From positions 21,082,356-21,146,355 of the forward strand of contig CM060470.1 of assembly GCA_030544235.1 (NCBI GenBank): 64,000 bases of DNA. The letters are read 5' to 3'. The translations under genes and the position numbers were made by a program. Numbering within the stretch: the first letter of the stretch is position 1; the number at the start of each line of letters is the position of its first letter. The notes beneath the pieces were generated by a model. It did not search any database, was not told where the DNA came from, and saw only the letters and a list, made by a program, of their open reading frames with translations. Origin of the DNA: Lepturacanthus savala (lineage: Eukaryota > Chordata > Actinopteri > Scombriformes > Trichiuridae). Of this stretch, positions 37,724-50,010 are shown one piece after another.

Positions 37724-39958
37724 GACTAAATAAATTAATAAATAATAATAAAAAATAATAATAATTTTATTTATTTATTTTAATAAATTTCACTCCTCCA
37801 AGAGGGGGGCACCCAGAATGTCCAATATAGTACTGTGGCACAAAGTTTATTCTTGCATGATTTTATCAATATATTTCACACTTTATTAAATTCCTCGCAC
37901 CAATTAAATGCCATGCCAATGATTGCACTAGTATGTTTGACTTTGACTTGATTTGAAATCTTTATTTTTAGATAAAAATCATTTAAAAACTATTACCATG
38001 CAACAAGCAGACAGAGAAAAAAATATTAGTTCCTAACAATGACTAGAACTAGACAAAAAGAACTGATCAAATCCTTGATAAATCATTTTCCATATCCAAG
38101 AAAGAAATGAGAAGAAGTGCAAACTAACCGATAATGAATTTGTCTGACTCCTTATTTTCCAAATGGTCATTTCTTCATCCACAGCTATGTTTGCCTTATT
38201 GTTTTTGGAGTGTTAGTGGGCCAGAGCTGGTTAGTGAGGCCATGCTGTGTATTGTCTGCATTCTCCTGGTTTGTGTTAGAGCTGCTGTCAGTCACAACTT
38301 TTCGGAGTGAATCGACGTATCTGTTTCCTACAAAAAGACCGAGCCTCAACCACAACAGTGTCTGAAATGCAGAAACACGGTGGCATGTTCCAACCACGAG
38401 CAGGAAAAAAACGCTGTAAACTCAGTGGCCTACTTCTCCGTCTCCTGAAAACAGTCCTTAGAGAATGTGGATGATTTTCATTTTTTCAGTTTTGTGGTGA
38501 CAGTGTCACTTAGTGAAGAGATCGGTTTCAATATGCCGCAGTGTCGCACTGCAAAGATTCTGGGTTTTGCTCGTTTGTGCAATGTCAAGTATTTCTGTGT
38601 TTTTAATAATGAAATACTGCAGCTACCAGGATCAAATTAGAGCCATGGGTCTGATGTCTGGATACAGCAACGGAGACATAACTTATTCATTAAATATCTT
38701 GATTTAACAACCAAATATCTGCACAACACTCCCATCAGCCTCAAATGTACTTTGTGATTGGTTTTTATTATTGGTTCTATTTATTTATCATGAAATCCTT
38801 TAAATAATTTGTTCTTATTTGTTTGTGTGTCTTTTATCATGTTCTAGGTTGTCTAAACTGTGTTTTTAACCCATATTTTTATTCAGTTTTTTTTTTGCAA
38901 AGGACAATTAGTTATCTTATCTTATTAGTAAATCTTTACATGTTACCAAGCTAAACTTACATGGTTAACATGATCAATTTTAAACCTGCTGCACTTCTGC
39001 ATCCCAGAATTGTAAATTTGAGCAATTACCACAAGTACAACACATTTGTCATAATATGGACTTAAGAATGTGACTTAATCATTTTTGATCATTAAAAATA
39101 CTAAAGTAGTGACTCTAGAGTAATACTCAGGTGTTATTAATCACATTAATTAAGGCTCCTCTGTCTAAATAGAACAGAGTTTTCATTCACATGATTAGTA
39201 ACACCTGTGTTTATGTCAGAATGGATGTATGGTTCAGACAGAGGAAATGCTGGGGTATTTTTTCTTTGCTTCTTTTAGGATTCTTCTCTTTGTCTGTTTT
39301 CACCATTTGAGCAACAGTGATTTCTTCCTTAGTCTCGTCTCCGTCCTCCTCGTCCATCTGTCCTCGTCTCCGTCTCCCCTGTTTCTGTCTTTGTCTCCAG
39401 TTACATTCCAAGCCCGTGCGGTGATCTTCCTTTCAAGCGAGTCTATTAAATTAACATGCAGCAAGACCTTATTTAACAGAACTGCGTTTTTAATTATGTG
39501 TGGGGAGACAAGTGAGGCGGATTCAGTTCATGCTGACACAGTATTTCTTTTTTTTCTGGTTAAAAAAAATATATATATACTAAATAAATAATTAAAAAAA
39601 AAAAAAACGCCTGGAGGAAAAAATGTAAAAATGTTCCAGGGGCGCCAGACAAATGATCTTTTAAATGCCCTTCACGCAGCCCATGTCACCAGCCGAGTGT
39701 TCTGCAATAATCGTCTGTATTATGTTATCATAAAGATCGAGTGAGATTGTTATTCTGCCTGCAAAGTCACTTCCTGCGAGTGTGTTTTAAGAGAGTGGAT
39801 GAAGAGCGCTGGAACTCTGGTGTCCTGTGGTGCCAGTGTAACCAGCCTGGCAGTGTGATCCTGATGTACACACACACAGACACCGGGGCATGGCTAATCT
39901 AATGACTCATCTCCCTCCCTCCCTCTCTCTCTCTGCTCCTCTGTATTTCTCTGTACAG
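37724..39958. other. Non-coding DNA before the first recognised dip2a exon
   Basis: AT-rich palindromic run at 37727-37792, then unique-looking DNA. 39400-39540 and 39660-39850 are less AT-rich. It ends in the CT-rich acceptor tract of the 39959 exon. Confidence 0.55.
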
Positions 39959-40030
39959 GAGACATCACTCAGAAGGGCTATGAGAAGAAAAGAGGAAAGC
40001 TGTTGGCACCGTACATCCCACAGATACAAG
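39959..40030 (+). CDS. dip2a: dip2a coding exon (probably exon 2), start of DMAP1-binding region
   Basis: 72-base exon flanked by a pyrimidine-rich acceptor ending tgtacag and the donor gtaagg. The first two bases complete a Gly codon begun in an upstream exon. It then reads DITQKGYEKKRGKLLAPYIP, the hallmark N-terminal motif of DIP2 proteins (family knowledge: DMAP1-binding domain, near residues 31-55 of human DIP2A). It ends one base into the next codon (phase 1). The Met-containing exon is not visible in the window. The sequence LLAPYIPQIQG is closer to DIP2A (LLARYIPLIQG) than to DIP2B or DIP2C. DIP2 proteins are large proteins with two adenylate-forming-enzyme-like domains, linked in the literature to lipid metabolism and neuronal morphology. 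Confidence 0.95.
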
Positions 40031-41824
40031 GTAAGGCAAACAGCCCTGTGGAAAATTTAGTGCCCAGTCCTGCCTCTTAACTTGGCAGGAGAAGCATGTT
40101 AGCATAGCAGTTAACACAGTGTCCTTGCAAGAGCAAACCCAATAAGAAATAGTGTCCTAAAAATGTCATTAATTACAACTGCGGTGGCAGATCTTAAAAC
40201 TTGTTTTATTACAGCTCACGCAAATTTAACAACAAGATTTAAAAGCCTGGACGAGACGAGTTCGGAGGTTGTCCGCAGGAAATTGAAATAGAGTTAAGAA
40301 AATGTGGAGAGAATTTGACTTTAGAGACATGCGAGTGCTGGTGTGACCTTAGTTCATCGGTCATGACTTTACCTGATATTAAAGCCTTGTATCGGTCATA
40401 TATTTTGTTAACTACAGAGATGGAGGTTGTAACCATGAGAATTAAATGGTTAAAGTTTGGATCACAGGTTTGTGTTGATGTTATATTGCAAACTCTTGAT
40501 GGGAAGTTTTGCAGAATCCTAATTATACTATGGCGTGTTTTTTAATTGCTGTGGCCTCTCTTGAGGCATTAACTTTGAGCTCAGCGAGGTGTGAAATCAT
40601 CCATCTGTGCGTTTGTATTATCTGTGACAGCGCAATGGATCCACTTCTACATCTATTGGGTGTATTTTTAGCCTCAGCCGTGCAGCCGTTCCCTGCCGCC
40701 TTGGGCAGACTCCGGGGCCGCGGCGGTTTGTGGTGAATCCCAGAGAGGAGTCGCTGTCTGTGCTTCATGCTTCTGCGTCCTCTCTGGTTTTGGCCCAGTT
40801 GTCCTCAGTGGAAACCGGTCTGCTGCGGGCCGCCCCGCTCAAGGCTTTTCCACCCGAGGTGGCCGGGGCCTGTTATTTAGCTCTGGGGAGGATCGTCTCC
40901 TCCGTCTCTGTTGTCCTCTCACTGTCCTCTCGCTGCCTCCTCGTTATCTCAGGATGACGTGTTGTGTTTTTTTTGTGATTCATGGTTAGATCCGTTCAGT
41001 CTGGATCTTAATGCTTCCACAGGGGGGAAGTGATAGATGTGGAGCAGGAAGGGGCTGGGCGGGATTCTTCAAATACGGCGCATGCTTCTCTCAGGATGAA
41101 TGGATGTGTTGGGTTTAATGATACATCCAAGAAGGATGAATCACCGGGTTGTGGTTTAACAGCTGTAGGGTTGAAATACGAAGCCAGCCGACTGTACACA
41201 TTTTCATAAACTGTTTTAGTGCCTTATACGTCTCTGCCGTTGTTGCACCAACATGCAACAACTGCAATAAAGAAGGTGCACAAAGCCAAGATTGTTGGAA
41301 AACTGATGAGAGGGCAGATTTGTTTCCTTTGTTTAATCAAAATCTGAAAAAACTTTATTGATCCACATGAAAAACTTGCCTAACACATCGTTAGGAAAGG
41401 GGAAGTAAAAATGCAAAACCAAAGTAAACTAGAAGGGCTCTCGATAGCACACACTTTTGCCAAGGTTGCTATGGATCCAGGAACTTTGAACTGAATGTTT
41501 ATCTGCTGCTTAGAATGAGGTAAAATCAAATCTGACCAATATCTTGAAAAGTAGTAGTTTGCATCCAAAAGGTTTTTGTTTCACTATGATCATAAATGAT
41601 ATATAACATGATCCTTTATAAATCCACCTACTCTCTGTTTCAGATCTGATGTAAAATGTCTTTCAATGGTTCAGTTTCTGCCATTTAAAAAAAAGTCCTA
41701 GGTCCTTCAATGAAAAAAACATTTTTGGAGAGAGGACAACATTGTCTACATTTTGATATATAAATGACTCTGGTAGAGTGGAAACTGTGGGAGGAAGGTA
41801 ATAAAACTTGGAAGCCTGAATCTA

Positions 41825-42080
41825 CAAATACTTGATGTCATCTCATGGACTTCCAGTTGGTGCTGTTACCATGGCAACCAGTGCAGTTGAGCAGGAGTTG
41901 CCAATAGCCGCTGAAACACTAAAACCATCCTTGTGCAAATTTCGTAAGTGGGATCCACTCCAAAATTAAATGGGTTCATCTTTGGCCAATTCCACACGCT
42001 ACCATGGAAATGAATGAAAATCAGCATAGTGTTTTTTCCTGTTCGACAAATTGCACCGAAAACAGTAGCGTTGGCGGAGG
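41825..42080. repeat. Degenerate dispersed repeat, ends ggcggaggtaatt
   Basis: Order of blocks (gacttccagttggtgctgtt, ccactccaaaattaaatggg, catctttggccaattccaca, ggcggaggtaattaac) resembles a common fish dispersed repeat whose end reads cttggcggaggtaa. Diverged; class not assigned. Confidence 0.45.
41865..41878. promoter_or_regulatory. X-box motif GTTACCATGGCAAC
   Basis: Differs from the ideal RFX X-box (GTTGCCATGGCAAC) at one position. It appears to be part of a degenerate dispersed repeat, so it may be inherited from the repeat rather than selected here. Confidence 0.5.
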
Positions 42081-42235
42081 TAATTAACAGGAAATTAACC
42101 ACAATGTGCAAAGCCAACAGTAAATGCAGAATAATTGATTTTACAGTCTTTTAAACATAAGTTAGCAGTAGTGGCAGTATATGGTAAAGGTTGTAAAATA
42201 TATTTAAACTTTAGTAGAAAGGGGCGGAGCTGTGT

Positions 42236-42460
42236 ATATGGATGGTCAAAGGAAGGAAGGATCTCCTGTGGCGCTCAGAGCAGCACTGGATAGGACACTG
42301 GGTGGAAAGCAGGAGATGTTGTCCATGACGAAGAACAGTTTTGACAACATCTTCTTCTCCAAAACTACATGCAGAGAGTCCGGCTAAACCAGCCTGAATC
42401 AGTCTGTTGAGTCTGTGGAAGTTAGCCTCGCTAAGGCTTTAGCTTCTGAAAAAGTTGCTG
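42236..42460 (-). repeat. Possible LINE 3' remnant
   Basis: On the minus strand gagcgccacaggagatcctt and the preceding Arg-tract-like reading resemble the ends of fish LINE reverse transcriptase frames. Weak; frame broken. Confidence 0.3.
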
Positions 42461-42634
42461 TCCACCACAGACTCATTGAACATCTGCAGCATGAGGTCAT
42501 AGACCCTGAAGAATCAGAGCCTCCACAGCAAAAACAGCCGACTCTGGCCCTTCATCTAGAGAGCTGCAGAGTTAAAATAGACACTCGGGTATTTCTGCTT
42601 CTACCATCTGCACAAACTCTCCAACAAATGGATT

Positions 42635-43112
42635 TATACAACTGGAAAAAAATAAGAGACCATTGCAGTTTTTCTGATTTTACTACATATAGGTATGTGT
42701 TTGGGCAAAAGGAACGTTTGCCCAAACGCACTGACAACATTCCCCCCAAATTACATATAAAAATACTATTGTTTAGAGCATTTATTTGCAGAAAATGACA
42801 AATGGTCAAAATAAAGACACAATGTATTGAGACCTCAAACAATGCAAAAACACATCAAATTTGTTTTAAAACAACGTAATACTAATGTTTCCACTTAATA
42901 AAGGTTCAGAAATCAATATTTGGTGCAATAACCCTCATTTTTAAGGGTTTGTCCTTGCGTGACTATGCCATTCCTTGTACTTTAAGCAGAATAAGGTGTT
43001 CATGTGTTGGAATTCAACAGACACTGGAATGGAATGGCTGAAATACATGTAGGGATGCTGATTTCAGAAATAAAATGCAGTCGTCTCTTATTTTTTTTCC
43101 AGAGCTGTATAT
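42635..43112. mobile_element. Tc1-like internally deleted element (third family)
   Basis: Left end tatacaactgg then aaaaaaataagagaccattg. The right end on the other strand reads atatacagctctgg then aaaaaaaataagagacgact. These inverted termini and the interior (gagcatttatttgcagaaaa, cagaaatcaatatttggtgc) are typical of a fish Tc1-like family. The transposase region is deleted. Confidence 0.8.
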
Positions 43113-44042
43113 TAAATCTGAGTAGCTGACTGTTTTTCTTGTGGACTCGGTGATGATGTCATTAAACGTGTGTTCATCAGCAGCAGCAGATGTGTGAACC
43201 TGTGATCTTTTTTTAGTCTAGTTTTTCCATTCACTGTTCATGAATGAAGTCTCTTTCAAACTGAATTTGCGTTTTCATTCATTAACCACATGTAAAAAAT
43301 TCATTCAAATCTGTGGACTGTGCAAGACTGGTACGCAGCTGTAGTCTCTGACACATCAGCCCAGCTCATTGATCTGTAGGAAGTGAGAAGTGGCGTGCGT
43401 GCTGCCAGCAGCAGGTGCAAAAAAATTCATCATCAGAGTTTACTGTGAACCAATGGAAACATCTGATGGTGCGGAAGAAGCCTCTGACTGGCTCGGCTCA
43501 GTCCGGGGGAGTTGGCTTCTGCCCAGCAACTAGGGATCATCTGGGTCCAGGGTTAAAGGTTGTAATGTGACTGACTGGACCTACATATATTGATTTGTCT
43601 TTCTGTGCTCGGAGGATGTAGAGTGCGTGTGTGTGTGCGCTGCTGTCTGAGACTTGCTGACAGCGTGGAGCTCACTGATCCACACTAAGCTGCTGCTGAA
43701 AAGCTGGGTGGCCCGATGGTGGGATGGTGAGTTCGCCACTCGCCACCCTACTCGGTGCTGGGTCTATTTGGCTGACGGTGCCGTTGAAAGAAAATGCTAA
43801 AGAAAGTTTTTTTCTGTCAAGTGCAAATGCTCTGTGATGTTCACTGGACCGATCAGCTGAGAAAAACAACAACAAAAAAACATCAAACATGTCGGTGCTT
43901 TTTTTTGGCACCAATTTGTGCATTTTTAGACCTTTCATCATTTCACAATATGACCAGTTCCAGTCACACTTTGGTTTGATTAATCACTTTTCAGTCATTT
44001 ATTGCTGTATATCACTCCTGTACTGTATCACTACACCCACTA

Positions 44043-44255
44043 GGGCTGCAACTCAAGACTATTTTAATAGCTGATTAATCTATCGTTTATAGAAATTATT
44101 AATGGATTAATTGTTTAATTGATGAAATTGTGGATAAAAAGTTGACCACTTTTTTCCAAAGCTAAAGATTCAAAATTAAATGTCTTGTGTTGTCCCAACA
44201 GTCCACAACCCAAAGGTCATGAGTTTACTATTATAGAAGAGTAATTAATAAGAGA
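44043..44255 (-). mobile_element. Family A fragment
   Basis: Begins agggctgcaactcaagacta and carries tgtcccaacagtccacaacc and aaggtcatgagtttactatt. Truncated at the right. Confidence 0.75.
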
Positions 44256-44423
44256 ATAAAAAGAAATAAAAGAAATTGGAACAACATAAACAGGTTAATA
44301 GATTGCCTACATATGCATACATCAAATTAGGGCTTGAAATTATTAATTGATTAGTTGTTTGGTTCATAAAATGGTGTAGAATATCAATCGCTGTTTCCCA
44401 AAGCGGAAGATGCAACTTAAAAT

Positions 44424-45032
44424 GAGGGATGCAACTATTCTCATAGTTGATTAATCCATCTCATCTTCTATACCCGTTTATTTAGTCGCAGGGGTCTGCT
44501 GGAGCCAATCCCAGCGCATTATGGTGAGAGGCAGGGATACACCCCAGATGGTTGCCAGCCAATTGTGGGGCACACACACCACTCACTCACACCTACGGGC
44601 AATTTAGAGGTGCCAATTAACCTCAGCATGTTTTTGGACTGTGGGAGGAAGCCGGAGAACCTGGTGAAAACCCACGCAGACACGGGGAGAACATGCAAAC
44701 TCCACACAGAAAGATCCCAGACCCAGGACCAAGGAGGTCTTGAACCTGCGACCTTTTTGCTGTGAGGCTACAGCGCTAACCCCTGCCCCACCATGTCGCC
44801 CCTTGATAATCCATTGATTATTAAAACGATTAATGGCTTTTTTTGTCCAGACCATCAGCCCACAACTCAAAGATCACCAGTTTACTATTATAGAAGACTA
44901 AAGAAACCAGAAAATAATCAGATTTGAGAGAATTTGGACATTTTCTTCTTAGAAATAACTCAAAATGATTAATAGATTATCAAAATAATCTATTAATCTA
45001 ATAATTGGCAACTAATGGATTAGTCGAAGACT
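44424..45032 (-). mobile_element. Family A element interrupted by a SINE
   Basis: Left piece 44424-44459 (gagggatgcaactattctca). The right piece 44807-45032 carries gtccagaccatcagcccaca and ataatctattaatctaataa. The SINE sits between them. A further family A scrap precedes at 44329-44422. Confidence 0.78.
44460..44806 (-). mobile_element. tRNA-derived SINE nested in family A
   Basis: Same SINE family as 26911-27272, with a better B-box on the minus strand (GGTTCAAGACC). Flanked by taatccat at 44452-44459 and 44807-44814, a target-site duplication. Confidence 0.87.
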
Positions 45033-45618
45033 TTACTTCAAATCCATCCGTATGAGACAATAAGAAGAAGAAGTAATGGCAGCAGGAAGTTGACAGAGCT
45101 CCACCTCTCATCTTCCTCCAGGCAGAAGTCTCTGATGCTAATATAACCAGCAGTTTCTTTATGAAGTGAAACTGCATGAGTTAACAAATGAATCACTGCC
45201 TGCATCATGCTGAGCAGAGTGAGGATGACGACTTTGAGGTTCTGATAATTTTAGAAACGCTCCAGTTAGAAGATGTTGTCTTTTTGACATTCATAGTGCT
45301 TAATCACCTCGTTCGGTTCCGGCTGTGTAATTTGCATTTGCTCCTGTTGAAAAGCTGCTAGAGAGGCTGGATTAATTAAAGTGAGTACTTTCTCAACTCC
45401 AAGCTACTGTATTCGCAGGATGCAGCCTAAATAGGGATTAACCTTAAGCTTCTGGATACCTGACCTGGTCAAGTAATATTCAGTAGCATTGCTCTTTGTC
45501 CTAGGAATATTCTGAGTGTTCATTCTGGATTGATAGGATTTAATAAGCTTAAATATTTATGCTTTTGAGGTTTAAAGGAAGTTATACTGTCTTCTCATAT
45601 ATCTGCCCTTCTCTGCAG

Positions 45619-45738
45619 GTGTAGATCCATCCCTGCAAATCGACAACAGAATCCAGGCCTCATCACAAGCTGCTCTTCCAGGTTCCAAAAACAACAAGTC
45701 TCGTGCTGCCAACACCAGGGATGAACGTTTCAGATCTG
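45619..45738 (+). CDS. dip2a: dip2a coding exon (probably exon 3), DMAP1-binding region
   Basis: 120-base exon after the acceptor ttctctgcag and before the donor gtaatc, phase 1 on both sides. It encodes VDPSLQIDNRIQASSQAALP, then a Lys/Ser/Asn-rich stretch, and ends in TRDERFRS. Human DIP2A has IDPSLQAENRIPGPSQ and SRDERFRS at the same place, so colinearity is good, with the middle more variable. The variable middle is probably a flexible part between two conserved blocks of the DMAP1-binding region. The exon length is a multiple of three, so skipping it would keep the frame. The intron before it is 5.6 kb and full of repeats. Confidence 0.95.
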
Positions 45739-46566
45739 GTAATCACGTTTCTTTGAGTTTTAAACATCTGGTGGAAGTGTTGTGAATCTCAATGTCTGTT
45801 AAGAGAACAGAGCCTTAGGAGTTTGGGAATGTTTTAAAAAATCAGTTGAGTAATCATTTCAAAACCAGTGCAAATTCAATATCAAGTTCCCATTCGCTCT
45901 AGATCAGAGACGGTAGCTCCGCTCAGGTTCTTCTTAAGATGTCTGATTAATTTTAATTGCTCTTTATTTTGTGTTTCTCGATTTTAATCCATTGTTATAG
46001 ATTGTTATGTAAGTTATGTAGTGGAAGCTGCAGAGAACATCCCAGCAGATAATCACTGGACTGATGTTTTTTGTCTAACATTTACTAGTTCATTGGAGAA
46101 AATCCTTAAAGGGGCAGTGGGCATCGCTCATTTCAGCCAAACACACTGTCAGAAATAAGTCAGAAGGACCTGACCGACCATCATTTTTTCACCGAGTCTT
46201 TTTACTGAGCTTTTCTGCTGGTTCTCTGGTGGCTCTTTGGCTCCTCACTCATCACAGTAATCTGCCAACTAGCTGCTGATTATATGCAACAGCTCAGTCT
46301 TTTGATTTACAACTAGTCTGAACAATCAGGTAGATTGATTCCAGTTTTGATTGGTCAGAGGTAAATTTGCTCCAAATCTATTATAGAATTTGATGATTTC
46401 TTTCTTCAAACATCAGAATTCACAGTTTACCATTAATACACAATGACAAATGCAATTATAACAAAAAGCACATAGAAATCTCGCAGCCTCCCCCTCCTTC
46501 AGAACAGGGTTTCGCTTCCAAAAACCGTCACTTACATTTTAATGCTGTGTTTTTCTATTCCCTCAG
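45739..46566 (+). other. dip2a: dip2a intron, 828 bases
   Basis: GT-AG phase 1 intron. I see no repeat family or open frame worth reporting in it. The acceptor end has a normal pyrimidine tract. Confidence 0.9.
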
Positions 46567-46686
46567 ATCTGCACACAGAAGCCGTCCAAGCAGCTCTGGC
46601 AAAGTACAAGGAGAGGAAGATGCCTATGCCCTCCAAGAGACGATCTGTGCTAGTTCAGTCCTCCGTGGAGGCATGCACCCCGCCAG
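46567..46686 (+). CDS. dip2a: dip2a coding exon (probably exon 4), end of DMAP1-binding region
   Basis: 120-base exon with acceptor ttccctcag and donor gtgaga, phase 1 on both sides. It encodes DLHTEAVQAALAKYKERKMP followed by MPSKRRSVLVQSSVEACTPP. The first block is one of the most conserved segments of the DIP2 family and looks helical and basic. KYKERKMPMPSKRRSVLV matches DIP2A; DIP2B and DIP2C have KHKE in this place, and DIP2C has an extra AV before PMPSKRR. This is the best single exon for the paralogue call. It closes the DMAP1-binding region; the Ser-rich linker begins in the next exon. Confidence 0.96.
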
Positions 46687-49600
46687 GTGAGATCTCCATC
46701 CATGCAGCGCTTATCCTGAGGCCGCAGACCTGGTTCCAAGGCTCATGCACGCCGCACATCTGTGCACACACACTGTGCTGTTTACATGTGTCGGAGTGTA
46801 GGACGCAGACACACCGTTGTGTTCACTGATCCGTGATGATGTTGCCAAGCATTTGCTGCTGGAAAGACATTTTGATGAATGTGTCTATTCTCTGTGACTA
46901 TAAAGGCTTCAGTTCTCACCGACGTGTTCCCAAGCAAGTTCTTCCCACATGTTGCATAATGGCTGCAATAATCAGATTTTTAACATAGTCTCAAAATGTC
47001 GAGCTTTTGCCTGTTTTGAACATTTTGTGTTGTGTGGGTTGAATTTGCGCTGGTTTGTTTTCTGCGATTTTGTTTTCTCAAGAATTTCAAGGCCCGTAAG
47101 TGTATGTTTTGACTCCAATCAAACACTGCAGTGGCTTCATTACTGGTGTTTAAGAGTTAATTGGTGGGGAGCCTGAGAGCCTCAAGTGAGGCTGGACACA
47201 GCGGTTAAGTGAGTAACCGGATTAAGAGCTCAGATACTGGGGCTTTGAACAGGAGAAGGAGGGGAGTCTGTGTTTTTCAGTCGGTCTACTGTAACTGATC
47301 TACTGGGATAAAGTGCATAGGTTTGACTACATCAATATAATCTGTGCTGCTGCTGCAGAGACACGGCTGTGTTCGTCTGAGATATGTAAGCGACAGTCTT
47401 GATGTGATTACATCAAAATGCTCGTTACAGTGCTCTGTGGACACACATGATGCTTCTTCCAACCACAAACTCCTCATGTCTGACTCTTCCATGTCTGATA
47501 TTGAAGAACCAGCAGAAATGTGAGAGAAATCTGATTTTTATACTTCCTGAGCTATCGTTCAAAAAGGTGTGTGGCCTGACTAGAGAGAAACCAGATAAAC
47601 AACATCAACGCACAGACTGATCATCACAATAAACACATGTGGATGAAATGCATGGATGCAAGTTCTTGACATTTTTCTGTATTAGTAGATCACAATGAGA
47701 GTATTGTAGAACTTATACCACACAGAGAAATTGTAGAAAAATTATTTTACTGTTTTTTTATTGGTTAATAATTGGATTAAAAATGTGTAGATGCTATTAT
47801 AAAGTTGCAATCTATGATTGTAATGCATTGTTAAATGATTTATAAATACTTTATAAAGCATCTATAAAGATTATTTAGATGGATAGGTAACACTTATTCA
47901 TGGTTAAATAATCATATTTATAGGGAATCTATATAATTTATTAACATAATATAATTTAGCCATTATAAAGTTGCAGTTGATGAATATAAAGCTTTACAAT
48001 TGTTTAATAAGTGGTTTATAAAAAAGATATAAACACTGGTTAAATGGCTGTTATAGAGTTTAAACTGATCTAGTTAGTTATGGTTAGTAAGTGCTTTGTA
48101 AAGCATTAATACACTTCATCTTTAATGTTCACTAATGTTTATAGAAGCAATAAACAGTATTTTTGAATCATCTATACAGTATAACAAACATCATTTGCAA
48201 CTTTACAATGTCTAGATTATTTATGAACCATTAACAAACAGTAAAATAATTAGCAACTACAATTTAATTAATCTAATTTGTTCTAAATCTTTTAACAATT
48301 TATGGTTAATGATGATAGTTATTATAAAGTGTTACCTATTGTTTCAGCCAATAGGATTGTTTTGTAGTCATCTGTTCCCAGATTTAAATTCCTCTCTACC
48401 TCCCATCTTCAATCACTTCCTCTAACTCACTCTTCAGGCTATATTCCTAATTATTGTATTATAAATAGTAGCTATGATTTCCTTCTTATTATATTTCTAC
48501 TTTGCATGCATTCCCTAACCCTCTGTTTCCTCTCCCTCTGTGCAAGTGTGTCAAGGTTACTGAGATAGAGAGAAATATCACAGAGAGGAATAACAAACAG
48601 TATCATGAATGCGAGATAACCCGCAGTTAGTCCGCTGGAGGTACACACACTAAATCTGAACTTGTTGTAATGAAACCTCCTCCAGCCTCCACCTCACAGT
48701 CTCTGCAAGGCCACGACAAAACATGAACAAGGTAACAGTGATTTCAATTAGTGTTGTATGCATTTAAGTGCATACTGTGAGCGATTAGACAGCATTATCA
48801 CAAGAAGGCTTATTAGTTTAGAGAATATATTCCAAGCATGTGCTGCTCACATACCTAACATACAAATCTTAGTTTCTTTTAAATATCTGTCTCATTATCT
48901 CAATGGAGTTGCTTTAGTTTTCTTGTCATTAAGTCTTTTATACTTTACAGTAATTGTGGAGATTTTAGTTTAATGTTTAGGGACGTGTTTGACTTGATAT
49001 TTATATATTTTCTCTTTTTGGATGAATGCAAATCTCACGCAGGCCTGCAGTGATCCTGGTGAAAGAACAGACATTTGCGGGAGCTTGGCAGATGAAGTGG
49101 AATGTGTTAATTTTGAATGATCTTTATCTTGCTTTGAAGTTGTTCCTGTTTTCGGGCCATTTTTCACTGTGACCAACTGCTCACAGTTTGCCTGAAGGGA
49201 GAAACGGTAAAACCATCAGTGGCTGGGATTGAGTTTCAAGGCTTTTTTTTTTTTTTAACTTATACAGGTCTCCTTTTTTACCAGCATTAGACTTGAATGT
49301 GGTTAGAATATTTTGGTTTCTTTATGTATGAATTCTTTCCTAAGCAGGCAAATACTGCTTTGCCAAGCAAGGATTCCAGCATCTGTTAGGTAGTAAATGT
49401 ACAGATATGCTAAAAGAAACTCACATTCTTTCTTTTTTTGTTTAAAACAAGCTATTATTTCACATTGTTTTCCAGCCATCATTGTAGACTTAAAACCAAA
49501 GTTTATACCATAAGTTATTATCTTCAAACGCTGTTATTTCTATTCCCTAGCTTAAGTTTTCTTTCTACCTCTCTTATATAAAAAACAACCTCCAACCTCT

Positions 49601-50010
49601 TGTTTTCCCACAGCACCTAATTATTCTCACTCCTCTTCTTGTCTACAAATATGAAATTCTGGTCTGTTGTCAAAGTCGATCACACTTTGTTATTCATGTC
49701 GTACACATACAGTGGGTGTTGTTGCCTTTGTGCCTGTTTGTTGGTTGTGGTAGCTAAATACCAGATATATATCAGGATATATTCCAGTGAATCCACATAT
49801 AACATTAAAAAAAGAAACCACTTCATCATCCTCTCCATCAAAATCATCCGGCCATGCCACTGGCTTATATATACTGGCTCCAGTATGTATAAGTAGACTA
49901 ACGTATCATCAGCATATCATTTAAAGTCAACCACTTTCCATCTTGTTACTTTGAAAACCTGGTGACACTTGTGTTGTGACGCTGCCCTGTCTTGACCCTG
50001 TCAAACACAG
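46687..50010 (+). other. dip2a: dip2a intron, 3324 bases
   Basis: GT-AG phase 1 intron. The main content is an AT-rich element bounded by GGTAACACTT-like inverted ends (47886-48336) with related sequence just to its left. There are no coding signals. 48340-50010 is AT-rich with a T run near 49243 and no recognised element. Confidence 0.88.
47886..48336. mobile_element. AT-rich element with GGTAACACTT inverted ends
   Basis: Begins ggtaacacttattcatggtt and ends attataaagtgttacc. A TA follows the right end and precedes the left. The interior has ttataaagttgcagttgatg, and a related sequence also lies just left of the element (47795-47870). No coding capacity. Confidence 0.55.

Larger units (their letters stand above)
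40031..45618 (+). other. dip2a: dip2a intron, 5588 bases, repeat-rich
   Basis: GT-AG phase 1 intron. It holds a GC-rich but non-coding patch (about 40650-40940), a degenerate repeat ending ggcggaggtaatt (about 41825-42080) with an X-box palindrome, a possible LINE tail, a Tc1-like deletion derivative (about 42635-43112), family A copies (44043-44255, 44329-44422, 44424-45032) and a SINE nested in the last. 43113-44040 shows nothing I can name. Confidence 0.9.

Noticed and set aside
42415..42798. 127-codon open frame
   Set aside because: It crosses from a probable LINE remnant into a Tc1-like element, so it is chance.
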